Assembly: GCA_963666705.2 (NCBI GenBank)
Contig: CAXXKO010000011.1
Coordinates: 62,001 to 126,000, forward strand
Source: G963666705 sp963666705
GTDB taxonomy: Bacteria > Pseudomonadota > Alphaproteobacteria > CADEGL01
DNA length: 64,000 nt
Direction of reading: 5' to 3'
Every line of letters begins with the position of its first letter. Position 1 is the stretch's first letter. Of this stretch, positions 52,064 to 60,667 are shown one piece after another. The translations under genes and the position numbers were made by a program. The notes beneath the pieces were generated by a model that was not told the origin of the DNA, did no database searches, and saw only the letters and a list, made by a program, of their open reading frames with translations.

Positions 52064-53192
52064 CTAGTGTCCTGATTCTGAAGTTTGCGTGATTTGTTGT
52101 TGGTGCTCGGCGATACGAATGTTTGCGAGGCAGAAACGCTTGATTGAGGGCCAAGATGTCGTCGGCTGATTTGGTCCAACGGAATGGCTTTGGATCGGCA
52201 TTGACGGTGTCCATATAGCGAAGGATGGCGGCTTCGAGCTCCTTGGTGGAGCGGTGGACGCCGCGGCGCAGCTGCTTTTCGGTCAACAGGGCGAAGAAAC
52301 GTTCGACCTGGTTGATCCAGGAGGCCGAGGTCGGCGTGTAATGGGCCTGCCATCGGGGGTGGCGGGCGAACCAGTCGCGGATCGCCTTGGTCTTGTGGGT
52401 CGCCAGGTTGTCCATGATTATGTGCACATCGAGATCGGCCGGCACCCGCGCTTCCACGGTGTTGAGGAAGGCCCGGAACTCGCGCGCCCGATGGCGGGCG
52501 AAGCAGCGGCCGATGACTTGGCCGGTCGCGGTGTCGAGAGCGGCGAACAGCGACAGGGTGCCGTGGCGTTTGTAGTCGTGGCTGCGCCGTTCGGCCTGAC
52601 CGGGGCGCATGGGCAACAGCGGCTGGGTCCTGTCGAGGGCCTGGATCTGGCTCTTCTCGTCGACGCACAGGACCAACGCCCGTTCCGGCGGATTGAGATA
52701 GAGCCCGACGATATCGCGGACCTTCTCCACGAAGAACGGGTCGCTCGACAGCTTGAAGCTCTTCGAACGGTGCGGTTGCAACCCGAAGGCACGCCAGATG
52801 CGGTGGATCGTCGACGGCGCATAGCCGGTCGACCGCGCCATGCTGCGTAACGACCAGTGCGTCGCGTCCGCCGGCGTCTCCTCGAGCGTCCGCCGGATCG
52901 TCTCGGCAACGGCGTCGTCGCTGATCCGTCGCGGCGTACCCGGGCGGGGCTCGTCATGAAGGCCCTCCAGACGCCGCTCGGCGAAGCGTCGGCGCCAGAC
53001 GCCGACCGTATCCGGCGCCGCGCCAAGCTCGGCCGCGATGGTCTTGTTCTCGAGCCCCTCGGCGGCCAGAAGAACAATCCGCGCCCGTCGCGCCAGACCC
53101 TGTGCCGTCCGCCGCCGCCGCGCCAGCTCATCGAGTTCCCGACGCTCCGACACCGAAAGCTCAATCGCAACCGCTACCCGACCACGCGCCAT
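52064..53192 (-). CDS. IS630-family transposase with a 1-nt frameshift near its end
   Basis: About 375 residues from ATG 53192 (MARGRVAVAIELSVSERREL). Seen: HTH region TIAAELGAAPDTVGVWRRRF, then DDE residues in LCVDEKSQIQALDRTQ, HIIMDNLATHKT and WINQVERFFALLTEKQ. At about 52148 a run of three C (minus strand GGCCCTC) shifts the frame; with one C removed the end reads ILASIKRFC ... TSESGH and stops at the TAG supplied by the flanking CTAG. As it stands the frame runs on out of the element to 51966. Activity is uncertain. Confidence 0.87.
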
Positions 53193-53246
53193 CACATGCC
53201 TCCACGATCCCAAAAAGAAATCATAGAAACTTCGCGATCAGGACAC
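52067..53246 (-). mobile_element. IS630-family element 1, in a CTAG site
   Basis: 1180 bp between TA dinucleotides, each inside CTAG (52064-52067 and 53246-53249). Inverted ends GTGTCCTGATTCTGAAGTTT (left) and GTGTCCTGATCGCGAAGTTT (reverse of right). Duplicates TA as expected for the family. MITE-2a abuts on the right. Confidence 0.92.
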
Positions 53247-53249
53247 TAG

Positions 53250-53393
53250 AGCGGTTCCGCTTTGATCGGACTCACTCTAGTGCTCTATTTCGCTCACGGC
53301 AGCGGACCGAATGGTCCGCGCCTGCGCGGGCACGCCGGGCGACCGGCGGGCCGCCGTGCGGCCTGGAGCGATTCCAGTCAAACTGGAAACGCT
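53250..53393. repeat. MITE-2, copy a
   Basis: 144 bp between CTAG sites (53246-53249 and 53394-53397). Ends AGAGCGGTTCCGCTTTGATC and, inverted, AGAGCGTTTCCAGTTTGACT; interior GGCAGCGGACCGAATGGTCC with palindromes. No coding capacity. An internal CTAG occurs at about 53277. Copy b at 54518 is about 90 percent identical. Confidence 0.87.
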
Positions 53394-53396
53394 CTA

Positions 53397-54514
53397 GTAC
53401 TTATTTGCAAAAGAAAGCGAACTATTATATGATGGGGGTATGAGCAGAACAGCGACCCCCATCACGGTTGGGGAAGAGGCCCGGGGCGCGCTGGAACAGT
53501 GGGTCCGGTCGGCGAAGACGGAGCAGCGCATGGCGTTGCGGGCGCGGATCATCCTTCAGGCGGCGGATGGACGAGGCAATCTGGAGATCGCCGCGGCCTT
53601 GCGGGTGCGGCCGGCGACGGTGAGCAAATGGCGGGTCCGCTATGCGCGGACTGGGCTGGGCGGCCTTGCCGACGCGCCACGACCGGGGGTGAAGCGGCGC
53701 TACGACGCGGCGACGGAGCGGCGCATATTGGCGCGGCTGGACGAGACGCCGCCGGCGGGCCACGCCACCTGGACGGGAAGCCTGGTGGCCGAGGCCCTGG
53801 GGAATGTTTCGCCGAGCCATGTGTGGCGGGTGTTGCGCCGCCATGGCATCCATCTGCAACGGCGCCGGAGCTGGTGCATCAGCACCGATCCCGAATTCGC
53901 CGCCAAGGCGGCGGACATCGTCGCCCTCTACCTCGATCCGCCGGACAGCGCCGTGGTTCTGGCGGTCGACGAGAAGCCCGGCATCCAGGCGCTCGAGCGG
54001 GCGCAGGGCTATCTCGAGCTGGCCAACGGCAGCGCCCTCCGGGGCTTCAGCCATGACTACAAGCGTCACGGCACGACGACACTGTTCGCCGCCCTCGACA
54101 TCATCACTGGCGAGGTCAAGGCGGGGCATTACAAACGCCGCCGCCGGACCGAGTTCCTCGACTTCATGAACCGCATCGTCGCCGACTACCCGGACCAGGA
54201 GATTCACGTGATCCTCGACAACCTTTCGACCCACAAGCCCAAGCGCGACCAATGGCTGGCGCGCCATAAGAACGTCCATTTCCACTTCACCCCGACCCAC
54301 GCGAGTTGGCTCAATCAGGTCGAATGCTGGTTCAGCATTCTCACCCGGCGCGCCTTGCGCGGGGCCAGCTTCACCTCGCCGCGCGAGGTCTGCGATGCCA
54401 TCGACCGTTTCATCGAGGCTTACAATGTCAAAGCCACTCCCTTCGAATGGCGAAAGGCCAAGGTCCATCCGGTCACCCTCAAAAAAACATACGCGGATTT
54501 ACGAAACTAAGCAC
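53397..54514 (+). mobile_element. IS630-family element 2, in a CTAG site
   Basis: 1118 bp between TA dinucleotides inside CTAG sites (53394-53397 and 54514-54517). Ends GTACTTATTTGC and, inverted, GTGCTTAGTTTCG. Sits between MITE-2a and MITE-2b. Different from IS630 element 1. Confidence 0.88.
53440..54510 (+). CDS. IS630-family transposase, intact
   Basis: 356 residues. Seen: HTH NLEIAAALRVRPATVSKWRVR, then DDE residues in VVLAVDEKPGIQALERAQ, HVILDNLSTHKPK and SWLNQVECWFSILTRRAL. Frame intact to TAA just inside the right end. Only about 40 percent similar by eye to the transposase of element 1. Confidence 0.93.
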   Translation: MSRTATPITVGEEARGALEQWVRSAKTEQRMALRARIILQAADGRGNLEIAAALRVRPATVSKWRVRYARTGLGGLADAPRPGVKRRYDAATERRILARLDETPPAGHATWTGSLVAEALGNVSPSHVWRVLRRHGIHLQRRRSWCISTDPEFAAKAADIVALYLDPPDSAVVLAVDEKPGIQALERAQGYLELANGSALRGFSHDYKRHGTTTLFAALDIITGEVKAGHYKRRRRTEFLDFMNRIVADYPDQEIHVILDNLSTHKPKRDQWLARHKNVHFHFTPTHASWLNQVECWFSILTRRALRGASFTSPREVCDAIDRFIEAYNVKATPFEWRKAKVHPVTLKKTYADLRN

Positions 54515-54517
54515 TAG

Positions 54518-54662
54518 AGCGGTTCCGCTTCGATCGAACCCACTCCAGCCTTTGTTTGTCGCTCGCGGCAGCGGACCGAATGGTCCGCGCCTGCGCGGGC
54601 ACGCCGGACGACCGGCGGGCCGCCGTGCGGCCTGGAGCGATTCCAGTCAAACTGGAAACGCT
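54518..54662. repeat. MITE-2, copy b
   Basis: 145 bp between CTAG sites (54514-54517 and 54663-54666), ends AGAGCGGTTCCGCTTCGATC and inverse of GGAAACGCTCT. Aligned along its length with copy a. It ends 30 bp before the ATG of the M20 gene. Confidence 0.87.
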
Positions 54663-54695
54663 CTAGTGTCCCGGCAAACAGCGGTGGGGACCGCA

Positions 54696-55916
54696 ATGGA
54701 ACAGGAAGACGCCGGGCGCCAGGTGGACGCCTTCGTGGGCCGGTCGCGCGAGGAGCTGGTCGCGCTCTGCGCCCGCCTCGTCGCCGCGGGGAGCGTCAAC
54801 CCGCATGGCCATACGACCGCCCCCGCCGCCGTGGTGCAGGACTTTCTCGCGGTGCGCGGGCTGCGCTGCGAGACCCTCGCCCAGGTCGCGGAAAAACCGA
54901 ACCTGGTGGCCGCGACCGAGGGCCGCGGGCCGGGCCGGCATCTGGTCCTCAACGGCCATCTCGACACCATCCCGCCGGGCGAGGAAAGCGAATGGGGGGT
55001 GCCCATCCACGCGCTCACCCGCCACGACGGGCGCCTCCACGGCCTCGGCATGGGCAACATGAAGGGGGCGGTGGCCGCCATGTGCCTGGCCTACGCCTTC
55101 CTGGCCGGGAACCGGGGCCTGTGGCCGGGGCGCCTCACGCTCACGGCGGTGGCGGACGAGACCGTGTTCGGCCCCGACGGCGCCCAATTCCTGCTCGAGG
55201 CCCGGCCCGACCTCGTGGGCGACGGGCTCATCTGCGGCGAGGGGCCGGGCTCGATGGAGCTGGCCATCGCCGAGAAGGGCGTGCTCTGGGTCGAGGTGGA
55301 GGCCCGGGTGCCGAGCGGCCAGGGCATGCTCATGCGCCGCGGTGCGTCCGCGACCGCGCGACTCGCGGCCGTGCTGGGCGCCATCGACGACCTCAACGAC
55401 GAGCGCGCGCGGCCGCCCGCGCCGGTGGCCTGCCTGGCCGCGAGCGCGGGCGAGAACGGCCTTCGCGTCTCCGCCAACATCGGCATCATCGAGGGCGGCG
55501 ACTTCGTGAGCCAGGTGGCCCCGCGGGCGGCTGCCCGGGTCGATTTCCGTGTGCCGCCCGGCCTCTCCACCGCTGAAGTGGAGGGCCGGCTGTCGCGGCT
55601 GGTCACCCGCCATCCGGGGATGGCCTGGCGCCGCATCAAGGGCTGGGAGCCCAACTGGTCGGCCCCGGACGCCGGCGTGGCGCGCGCCGTGGCGGACTCC
55701 GCCGCCGCCGTTCGCGGCGCCCGCCCCAGGCCCGTCGTTCGCCTGCCGGCGAGCGACGCCAGCCGCTGGCGCGCCCTCGGTACGCCCGCCGTGTGCTACG
55801 GCCCCCAGCCCACCCTGGTCGCGGGCGTGGACGACTACGCCAACGAAGAGGACGTGGTGGACTGCGCCAAGGTCTACGCGCGGGCTGCGCTGCAATTGTT
55901 GAATGAACGTTCTTGA
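54696..55916 (+). CDS. M20 family metallopeptidase-like protein (ArgE/DapE group)
   Basis: 406 residues from ATG 54696, with GGTGGGGACCGCA upstream. Seen: LVLNGHLDTIPPGE with the first His ligand and catalytic Asp near residue 84-86, then GLGMGNMKGAVAAM where the bridging Asp of the usual GxxDMKGG is Asn, TAVADETVFGPDG where the usual Glu-Glu pair is Glu-Thr, and CGEGPGSMELAIAEKG. The C-terminal His ligand is not obvious (YANEEDVVDCAKVY). So several metal ligands look altered, and a changed or lost hydrolase activity is possible. The upstream DNA is entirely mobile (MITE-2b), so its promoter may be element-derived. Confidence 0.85.
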   Translation: MEQEDAGRQVDAFVGRSREELVALCARLVAAGSVNPHGHTTAPAAVVQDFLAVRGLRCETLAQVAEKPNLVAATEGRGPGRHLVLNGHLDTIPPGEESEWGVPIHALTRHDGRLHGLGMGNMKGAVAAMCLAYAFLAGNRGLWPGRLTLTAVADETVFGPDGAQFLLEARPDLVGDGLICGEGPGSMELAIAEKGVLWVEVEARVPSGQGMLMRRGASATARLAAVLGAIDDLNDERARPPAPVACLAASAGENGLRVSANIGIIEGGDFVSQVAPRAAARVDFRVPPGLSTAEVEGRLSRLVTRHPGMAWRRIKGWEPNWSAPDAGVARAVADSAAAVRGARPRPVVRLPASDASRWRALGTPAVCYGPQPTLVAGVDDYANEEDVVDCAKVYARAALQLLNERS

Positions 55917-56498
55917 ATCGATGAAAAACGGCTGGCCTCCTGATGGGATGGCCGCCGGGGCGGATCGCGGGCAGGCTCGGGCTCGAGGGCTCGGAACTAC
56001 GCCATGTATCAGCACCGCGCTTGGTCGAGGATGCGTTGGCTGGCGTTGTGGCCCGGCAGGCCGCTCACGGTGCCGCCCGGCCAGGCGCCCGAGCCGCACA
56101 GGTAGAGCCCGGCGACGGGCGTCGCGTAATCGGCCCAGCCGGCGAGCGGGCGCAGGCCGAACATCCGTGCCGGCATCATGTCGAGATGCATGATGTTGGC
56201 GTCGAGCAGCCCGAACTCGGCTTCGAGGTCGGCGGGGCTCAGGAAGCGGTGGCCACCGATGATGTCCTTCAGGTTCGGGATGTAGCCCGCCAGGAGGTCG
56301 ATGCAGCGCTGGCCGAACCGCTCGCGCTCCGTCGCCCAGTCCCCGTCGCGGAGGCAGGTCGGCGCGTGCCAGACATTGAGGCTCATGACGTGCTTGCCGG
56401 GTGGCGCCATGCCCGGGTCGCCCATGGTGGGCGTGAGCCCGAGGATGATGGGCGCGGCCGAAGGCCGCCCGTGCTTGGCGTCGTCAAAGGCCTGCTCC

Positions 56499-57823
56499 CA
56501 CTAGTGTCCGGTTAATAGTCGAATAGATTCAATTGGTTAGCATGGGGGTGGATTGGTGTCGTGGTTTCTGGATTTGTAAGCAATTGAAGGAGCGGTGTTT
56601 TTTCGAAGACGGTGAGGCTGAGGACCTGGAGGATTGTGTAGAGGCTGGCGTTGATAGCCAAGCGCTTCTTGACGATGGCGATCAACACATAGACGGAGAC
56701 GGCGATCCAGATCTGGGATTTGACGGCGTTCTCGGAGGTGCCGTAGAAGCGCTTGATGCGCAGGTGCTGCTTGATCCATTTGAAGAACAGCTCGACCTGC
56801 CAGCGGCATTTGTAGAGCTGGGCGATGGTCAGCGCCGGCAGGGTGAAGTTGTTGGTCAGGAAGGTGAAGGCCTTGCCGCTCTCGGGGTCGCGGTATCGGA
56901 CGCGGCGGAGCCTGTCCGGGTAGTCGGTGGCGGTGTGCTGGCCGGCGGTGCGGATGGTCTGGTCGCAGCGCAGGCCGGTGGTCTTGTCGATTGCGCGGGA
57001 CGCGATCCTGCGGAACTGGAACTTGGCCCGTGCCCGGACGACGAAGAAGGCGGCGCCCTGGCTCAGGCGATGGAGGCGGGCGAAATGGATGTATCCGCGG
57101 TCCAGGACGTAGAAGGCGCCGGGCTCGGGGACCAGCTCGTCGAGCACCCTCACGTCGTGCCATCGGCCGTCGCTGATATGGATGAAAGTTGGGATATTGC
57201 CGCGCAGATCCAAGAGGGTGTGGAGCTTGATGGCGGCCTTGGTGCGCTGGAACGGGGCCCAGGGGAAGACCGCGAGGCAGAGGTCGATGGTGGTCGAGTC
57301 GAGGGCATAGACGGTGTGGTCGAGCTCGAGGCCGAAGCTGTCTTGGGCATAGAGCGGCCGGGCGATGCGGATCAGCGCCTGGGCGAAGTCGGCATGGATG
57401 CGCCAGTCGCGCCTCTCGTTGGCGTCGGCCAAGGTGGCGCGGGCGACGCGCCCGCGGATGCCCATGTGGTAGAGCTTGGTGTGCTGGGCGCGCAGGCAGG
57501 CCTCGATGTCGCGCAGGCTCTCGCGATAGGTCAGCTGCGCGAAGGCCATGCACAGATACCGATCGAGGCAGGAGAAGCTTCGCAGCCTGCGATCGCCGCC
57601 GTAGCGGTGGACGCAACGGCGCAAGCTGTGCACGGGCAGATGGTCGATCACCTGGGCGAAAACGATCTTGCCTGCATACATGAGCCATGCTCCTGACCGG
57701 GAAGGCAGGAGCATGTCTGGCTTAACACCGGGAGTTCAAGTCGGTGACACGCGAATATCCCGAAAGAACGTTTAACCACAACCCACTAACCGGAAAACCG
57801 CCGCAGTTAACCGGACACTAGTG
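56499..57823 (-). mobile_element. IS4-family element
   Basis: 1325 bp. Inverted ends CACTAGTGTCCGGTTAA are perfect at both sides. Nine-base duplication GCCTGCTCC (56490-56498) and GCCTACTCC (57824-57832), one mismatch. Contains one transposase and about 140 bp of leader. Confidence 0.9.
56512..57681 (-). CDS. IS4-family transposase
   Basis: 389 residues from ATG 57681 (MYAGKIVFAQVIDHLP). Seen: YLCMAFAQLTYRESLRDIEAC, first Asp in YALDSTTIDLCLAVFPW, second Asp in FYVLDRGYIHFARLH, and the Y-R-E-K signature YKCRWQVELFFKWIKQHLRIK with the catalytic Glu. An upstream in-frame start at 57714 is possible. Full length and undamaged. Confidence 0.94.
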   Translation of the reverse strand: MYAGKIVFAQVIDHLPVHSLRRCVHRYGGDRRLRSFSCLDRYLCMAFAQLTYRESLRDIEACLRAQHTKLYHMGIRGRVARATLADANERRDWRIHADFAQALIRIARPLYAQDSFGLELDHTVYALDSTTIDLCLAVFPWAPFQRTKAAIKLHTLLDLRGNIPTFIHISDGRWHDVRVLDELVPEPGAFYVLDRGYIHFARLHRLSQGAAFFVVRARAKFQFRRIASRAIDKTTGLRCDQTIRTAGQHTATDYPDRLRRVRYRDPESGKAFTFLTNNFTLPALTIAQLYKCRWQVELFFKWIKQHLRIKRFYGTSENAVKSQIWIAVSVYVLIAIVKKRLAINASLYTILQVLSLTVFEKTPLLQLLTNPETTTPIHPHANQLNLFDY

Positions 57824-59133
57824 GCCTACTCCATATAGTCGAGGGAGGGCCCGATACGGAACTGGCAACCGGCATAGGCGGCTTCGAGGCCCGCCGGGGC
57901 GGCGGCGAAACGCGGCAGGCCGTCGAGCGCCAGCATGATCTTGAACGCCGATCCGCGCCGCGGCAGCGCTTCGAGGCGCGCGCGGTAAGCGGCGTCGAGC
58001 GCCCTCGCGTCCAGAAGCCGCAAAAGCGTCGTCACCGGGTGCAGGTTCGATGCCACGACCGGTGCGAGGATCTCCGCCCCGCTGGCGAGCGCCACCCCCT
58101 CGGCGCGGCCGTCGCGCGTGAGGATGCGCGCCACCTCGCAGCCCGTGCGCACGGCCCCGCCGGCGGCCCGGAACGCGCGCTCCATGGCCCGCGCGACGCC
58201 GCCCATGCCGCCCCGCGGCAGCCCGGTCGAGCCACGCAGGTATTGCCGCCGCGGGTCGTGGGCGGCGTCGATGCTCGAAGAGGCGAGCGACAGGGGGCGC
58301 ATCATCAGCAATAGCGGCGTCCCGGGGACGGATGGGCCGACCAGGTTCGAGGTCACGCTGATGGCGGCGATCGCGCATTTCATCTCTTCCGATTCGAGGT
58401 AGCGGCCGAGCAGGTCCCGAAGGCTGCCCATGAAGACGAGGGCAAAGGCTTCCTCGTCCTCGGGCGTCTCGAGGCGGGACGCGATCTCCCGCATCGAGGG
58501 CGGCGGCGCGAAGAGCGACACGCCAATGCGGCGCGCGAAGGCGTTGAGGAACTCGAACAGGGCGTCGTAGCCGGCGGCGTCCTTTTTCGAGAACTTGGCG
58601 ATCTCCTCCCGCGTCCGCTCCGGGTCGCGCCAGGCCACCATCGCGCGGCCGTCGGGGAAGGGCATGACGAGGGAGGGGTCGGGCCGGGTGAACGAGAGCC
58701 CGTGGCGCTCGAGCTCCAAGTCGCGCACGACCTTGGGCTCGAGGGACCCGGGGGAGTTCGGCATCGACGCCCGGTAGCCCGGCAGGAACTCGAACTCGGC
58801 CGCAAGGCCGCCGGTGACGTGGCGCCGCTCGAGCAGGATCACCCTCTGCCCGGCGCGCGCCAGATATCCGGCGCAGGTCAGCCCGTTATGGCCGCCACCA
58901 ACGACGATCGCATCGTAGCGCTCGGCCATTCTCAACTTCGATCCGACGAATTCGGGGGCATCGGACCCATACGCGCACCTCTCGTCGATTGGGCGACAAC
59001 ATGCCAATTCAACCGCGCGTCCCGCAAGCGGCATCAGCCACATTGGTGATTTCGTCCTCGGTGGTGAGCCTCTCCTGGATCGCCCATCCATCACCGGGTT
59101 CATCGGCTGCAAGAATCGCGGTAGGCTCGCGCC

Positions 59134-59241
59134 ATGCGGCCCGTCTTCACCCATCGCGCCCTCCTGGTCCGGGATCCGGACGCCCGCGCGGCCTTTCGCC
59201 ACGACCGGCTGCCCGGCCCCGGCGCGCCGGACCAGGGGTGA
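59134..59241 (+). CDS. Possible 35-residue leader peptide upstream of meaB
   Basis: ATG 59134 to TGA 59241, reading MRPVFTHRALLVRDPDARAA and ending GAPDQG, nine bases before the meaB ATG. No family is recognised. It may be the relic of a longer gene, a translated leader or chance in GC-rich DNA. Confidence 0.2.
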   Translation: MRPVFTHRALLVRDPDARAAFRHDRLPGPGAPDQG

Positions 59242-59249
59242 GTGGGCCC

Positions 59250-60263
59250 ATGGCGAAGGCGGGCACCGAGGCCGACCGGACGGAGGGCGAAGTCCGTGCG
59301 CTGACCGAGGCGGTGCGGGGCGGCGACCGACGGGCCCTCGCCCGGGCCATCACGCTCGTGGAATCGACCCGCGCCGATCACCGCGCCCGGGCCGAGGCCC
59401 TGCTCGACGCCTTGCTGCCCCATACCGGGCAGGCCGTCCGCATCGGTATCTCGGGCGCGCCGGGGGTGGGAAAATCGACCTTCATCGAGGCCTTCGGCCT
59501 CCACCTGCTCGATGCCGGCCACCGGGTCGCGGTGATGGCCGTCGACCCCTCGTCCAAGCGCGGTGGCGGCGCGATCCTCGGCGACAAGACGCGCATGACC
59601 GGTCTCGCGCGCGCACCGGGGGCGTTCATCCGCCCCTCGCCCGCGGGCGACACCCTGGGCGGCATCGCCCGGCGCACGCGCGAAGCGGCGCTCGTCGTCG
59701 AGGCGGCCGGCTTCGACACGGTCCTCGTGGAGACCGTGGGCGTGGGCCAATCGGAGACGGCCGTCCACGACATGGTGGATATGTTCGTCCTCCTGCTCGC
59801 CCCCGGCGCGGGTGACGAGCTCCAGGGCATCAAGCGCGGCATCGTCGAGCTCGCGGACCTCCTGGTCGTCACCAAGGCCGACGGCGACCTCGCGGACGCG
59901 GCCGGCCGGGCCGCCGCCGACTATCACCACGCCCTCCAGCTCCTGCGCCCGGCGGACCCCGAATGGCGGCCCGAGGTGATCCAGGTGTCCTCGACCGAGG
60001 GGCGCGGCATTGCCCAGGTTTGGGACGCCATCCGCCGCTACCGCACGGCGCTCGAGGGCAGCGGCGGGATCGCGCGGCGCCGCGCCGACCAGGCCCGCGC
60101 CTGGATGTGGCGCGAGGTCTCGGAAAGCCTGCTCGCGGCGATCCACACCCATCCCGCGGCCAGCGCCATGGCCGCCGGGCTCGAGGCCCGCGTCGCGGCG
60201 GGCGAGGTCACACCGTCCAAGGCGGCCCAGGCGCTGATCGCCGCCTTCCGCGGCGAGGAGTGA
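59250..60263 (+). CDS. meaB: MeaB/ArgK-type GTPase (methylmalonyl-CoA mutase chaperone)
   Basis: 337 residues from ATG 59250. Seen: G1 GISGAPGVGKSTFIEAFG at about 68-85, AVDPSSKRGGGAILGDKTRM, FIRPSPAGDTLGGIARRTRE, Walker B-like ETVGVGQSETAV, and TKADGDL as the guanine-specificity (xKxD) motif. MeaB protects and reloads the B12-dependent methylmalonyl-CoA mutase using GTP. No mutase gene lies in the window, but cobT at the right edge shows the genome makes cobalamin. Earlier in-frame starts (to 58989) lack similarity. rpmB follows after 95 bp. Confidence 0.94.
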   Translation: MAKAGTEADRTEGEVRALTEAVRGGDRRALARAITLVESTRADHRARAEALLDALLPHTGQAVRIGISGAPGVGKSTFIEAFGLHLLDAGHRVAVMAVDPSSKRGGGAILGDKTRMTGLARAPGAFIRPSPAGDTLGGIARRTREAALVVEAAGFDTVLVETVGVGQSETAVHDMVDMFVLLLAPGAGDELQGIKRGIVELADLLVVTKADGDLADAAGRAAADYHHALQLLRPADPEWRPEVIQVSSTEGRGIAQVWDAIRRYRTALEGSGGIARRRADQARAWMWREVSESLLAAIHTHPAASAMAAGLEARVAAGEVTPSKAAQALIAAFRGEE

Positions 60264-60275
60264 TCGGCCGCGCCC

Positions 60276-60304
60276 TTGACTGCGGCCCCATGCTGGCCTA
60301 AAGA
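60276..60304 (+). promoter_or_regulatory. Candidate promoter of rpmB
   Basis: TTGACT at 60276-60281, a 17-base spacer and TAAAGA at 60299-60304, 55 bases before the rpmB ATG. It fits a housekeeping alphaproteobacterial promoter with a good -35 and a weak -10. Confidence 0.4.
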
Positions 60305-60358
60305 ATTGCGCTCGTGCCCGCCCCTCGGGCGCACGATGGATTTCATGGGAACCGCGAG

Positions 60359-60655
60359 ATGGCCAGACGCTGCGAGATCACCGGCAAGGGTGTCCAGGCG
60401 GGCAATTACGTGAGCCACGCCCACAATAAGACCCGCCGGCGCTTCCTCCCCAACCTGCAGAAAGCGACTCTCCTCTCGGATACCTTGGGCGAGACCATCC
60501 GCATGCGCATCTCCGTCAATGCCATCCGCACCATCGAGCATGTGGGCGGCTTCGACGCCTTCCTGCTCAAGACCCCGGCCGCGGAGCTGCCGCGCGAGGC
60601 GCGCCGCCTCAAGCGGCGCCTGGAGAAGGCCAGGGCGGAGGCCGCGGCCGCCTGA
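60359..60655 (+). CDS. rpmB: 50S ribosomal protein L28
   Basis: 98 residues from ATG 60359. Seen: MARRCEITGKGVQAGNYVSHAHNKTRRRF, the standard alphaproteobacterial L28 start, then NLQKATLLSD and MRISVNAIRTIEHVGGFDAFLL with a lysine/arginine-rich C-terminal helix. Alphaproteobacterial L28 proteins are about 95-100 residues, longer than the 77 of E. coli, which fits. Structural protein of the large ribosomal subunit and the best taxonomic marker in the window. Confidence 0.97.
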   Translation: MARRCEITGKGVQAGNYVSHAHNKTRRRFLPNLQKATLLSDTLGETIRMRISVNAIRTIEHVGGFDAFLLKTPAAELPREARRLKRRLEKARAEAAAA

Positions 60656-60667
60656 GGCGACCCGCCC

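Larger units (their letters stand above)
56009..58929 (-). pseudogene. Phytoene desaturase-like FAD oxidoreductase, split by an IS4-family element
   Basis: The N-terminal part (58929 to 57824) begins MAERYDAIVVGGGHNGLTCA and reaches SLDYME; the C-terminal part (56498 to 56009) continues QAFDDAKHGRPSAAPIILGL to GLYLCGSGAWPGGTVSGLPG and stops at 56009. Joined, it is a protein of about 530 residues paralogous to the one at 2910-4526 along its whole length. The target duplication GCCT(G/A)CTCC has one difference, which turns GAG-CAG into GAG-TAG at the upstream copy. Two FAD segments are now on separate frames, so it is inactive. Confidence 0.92.
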
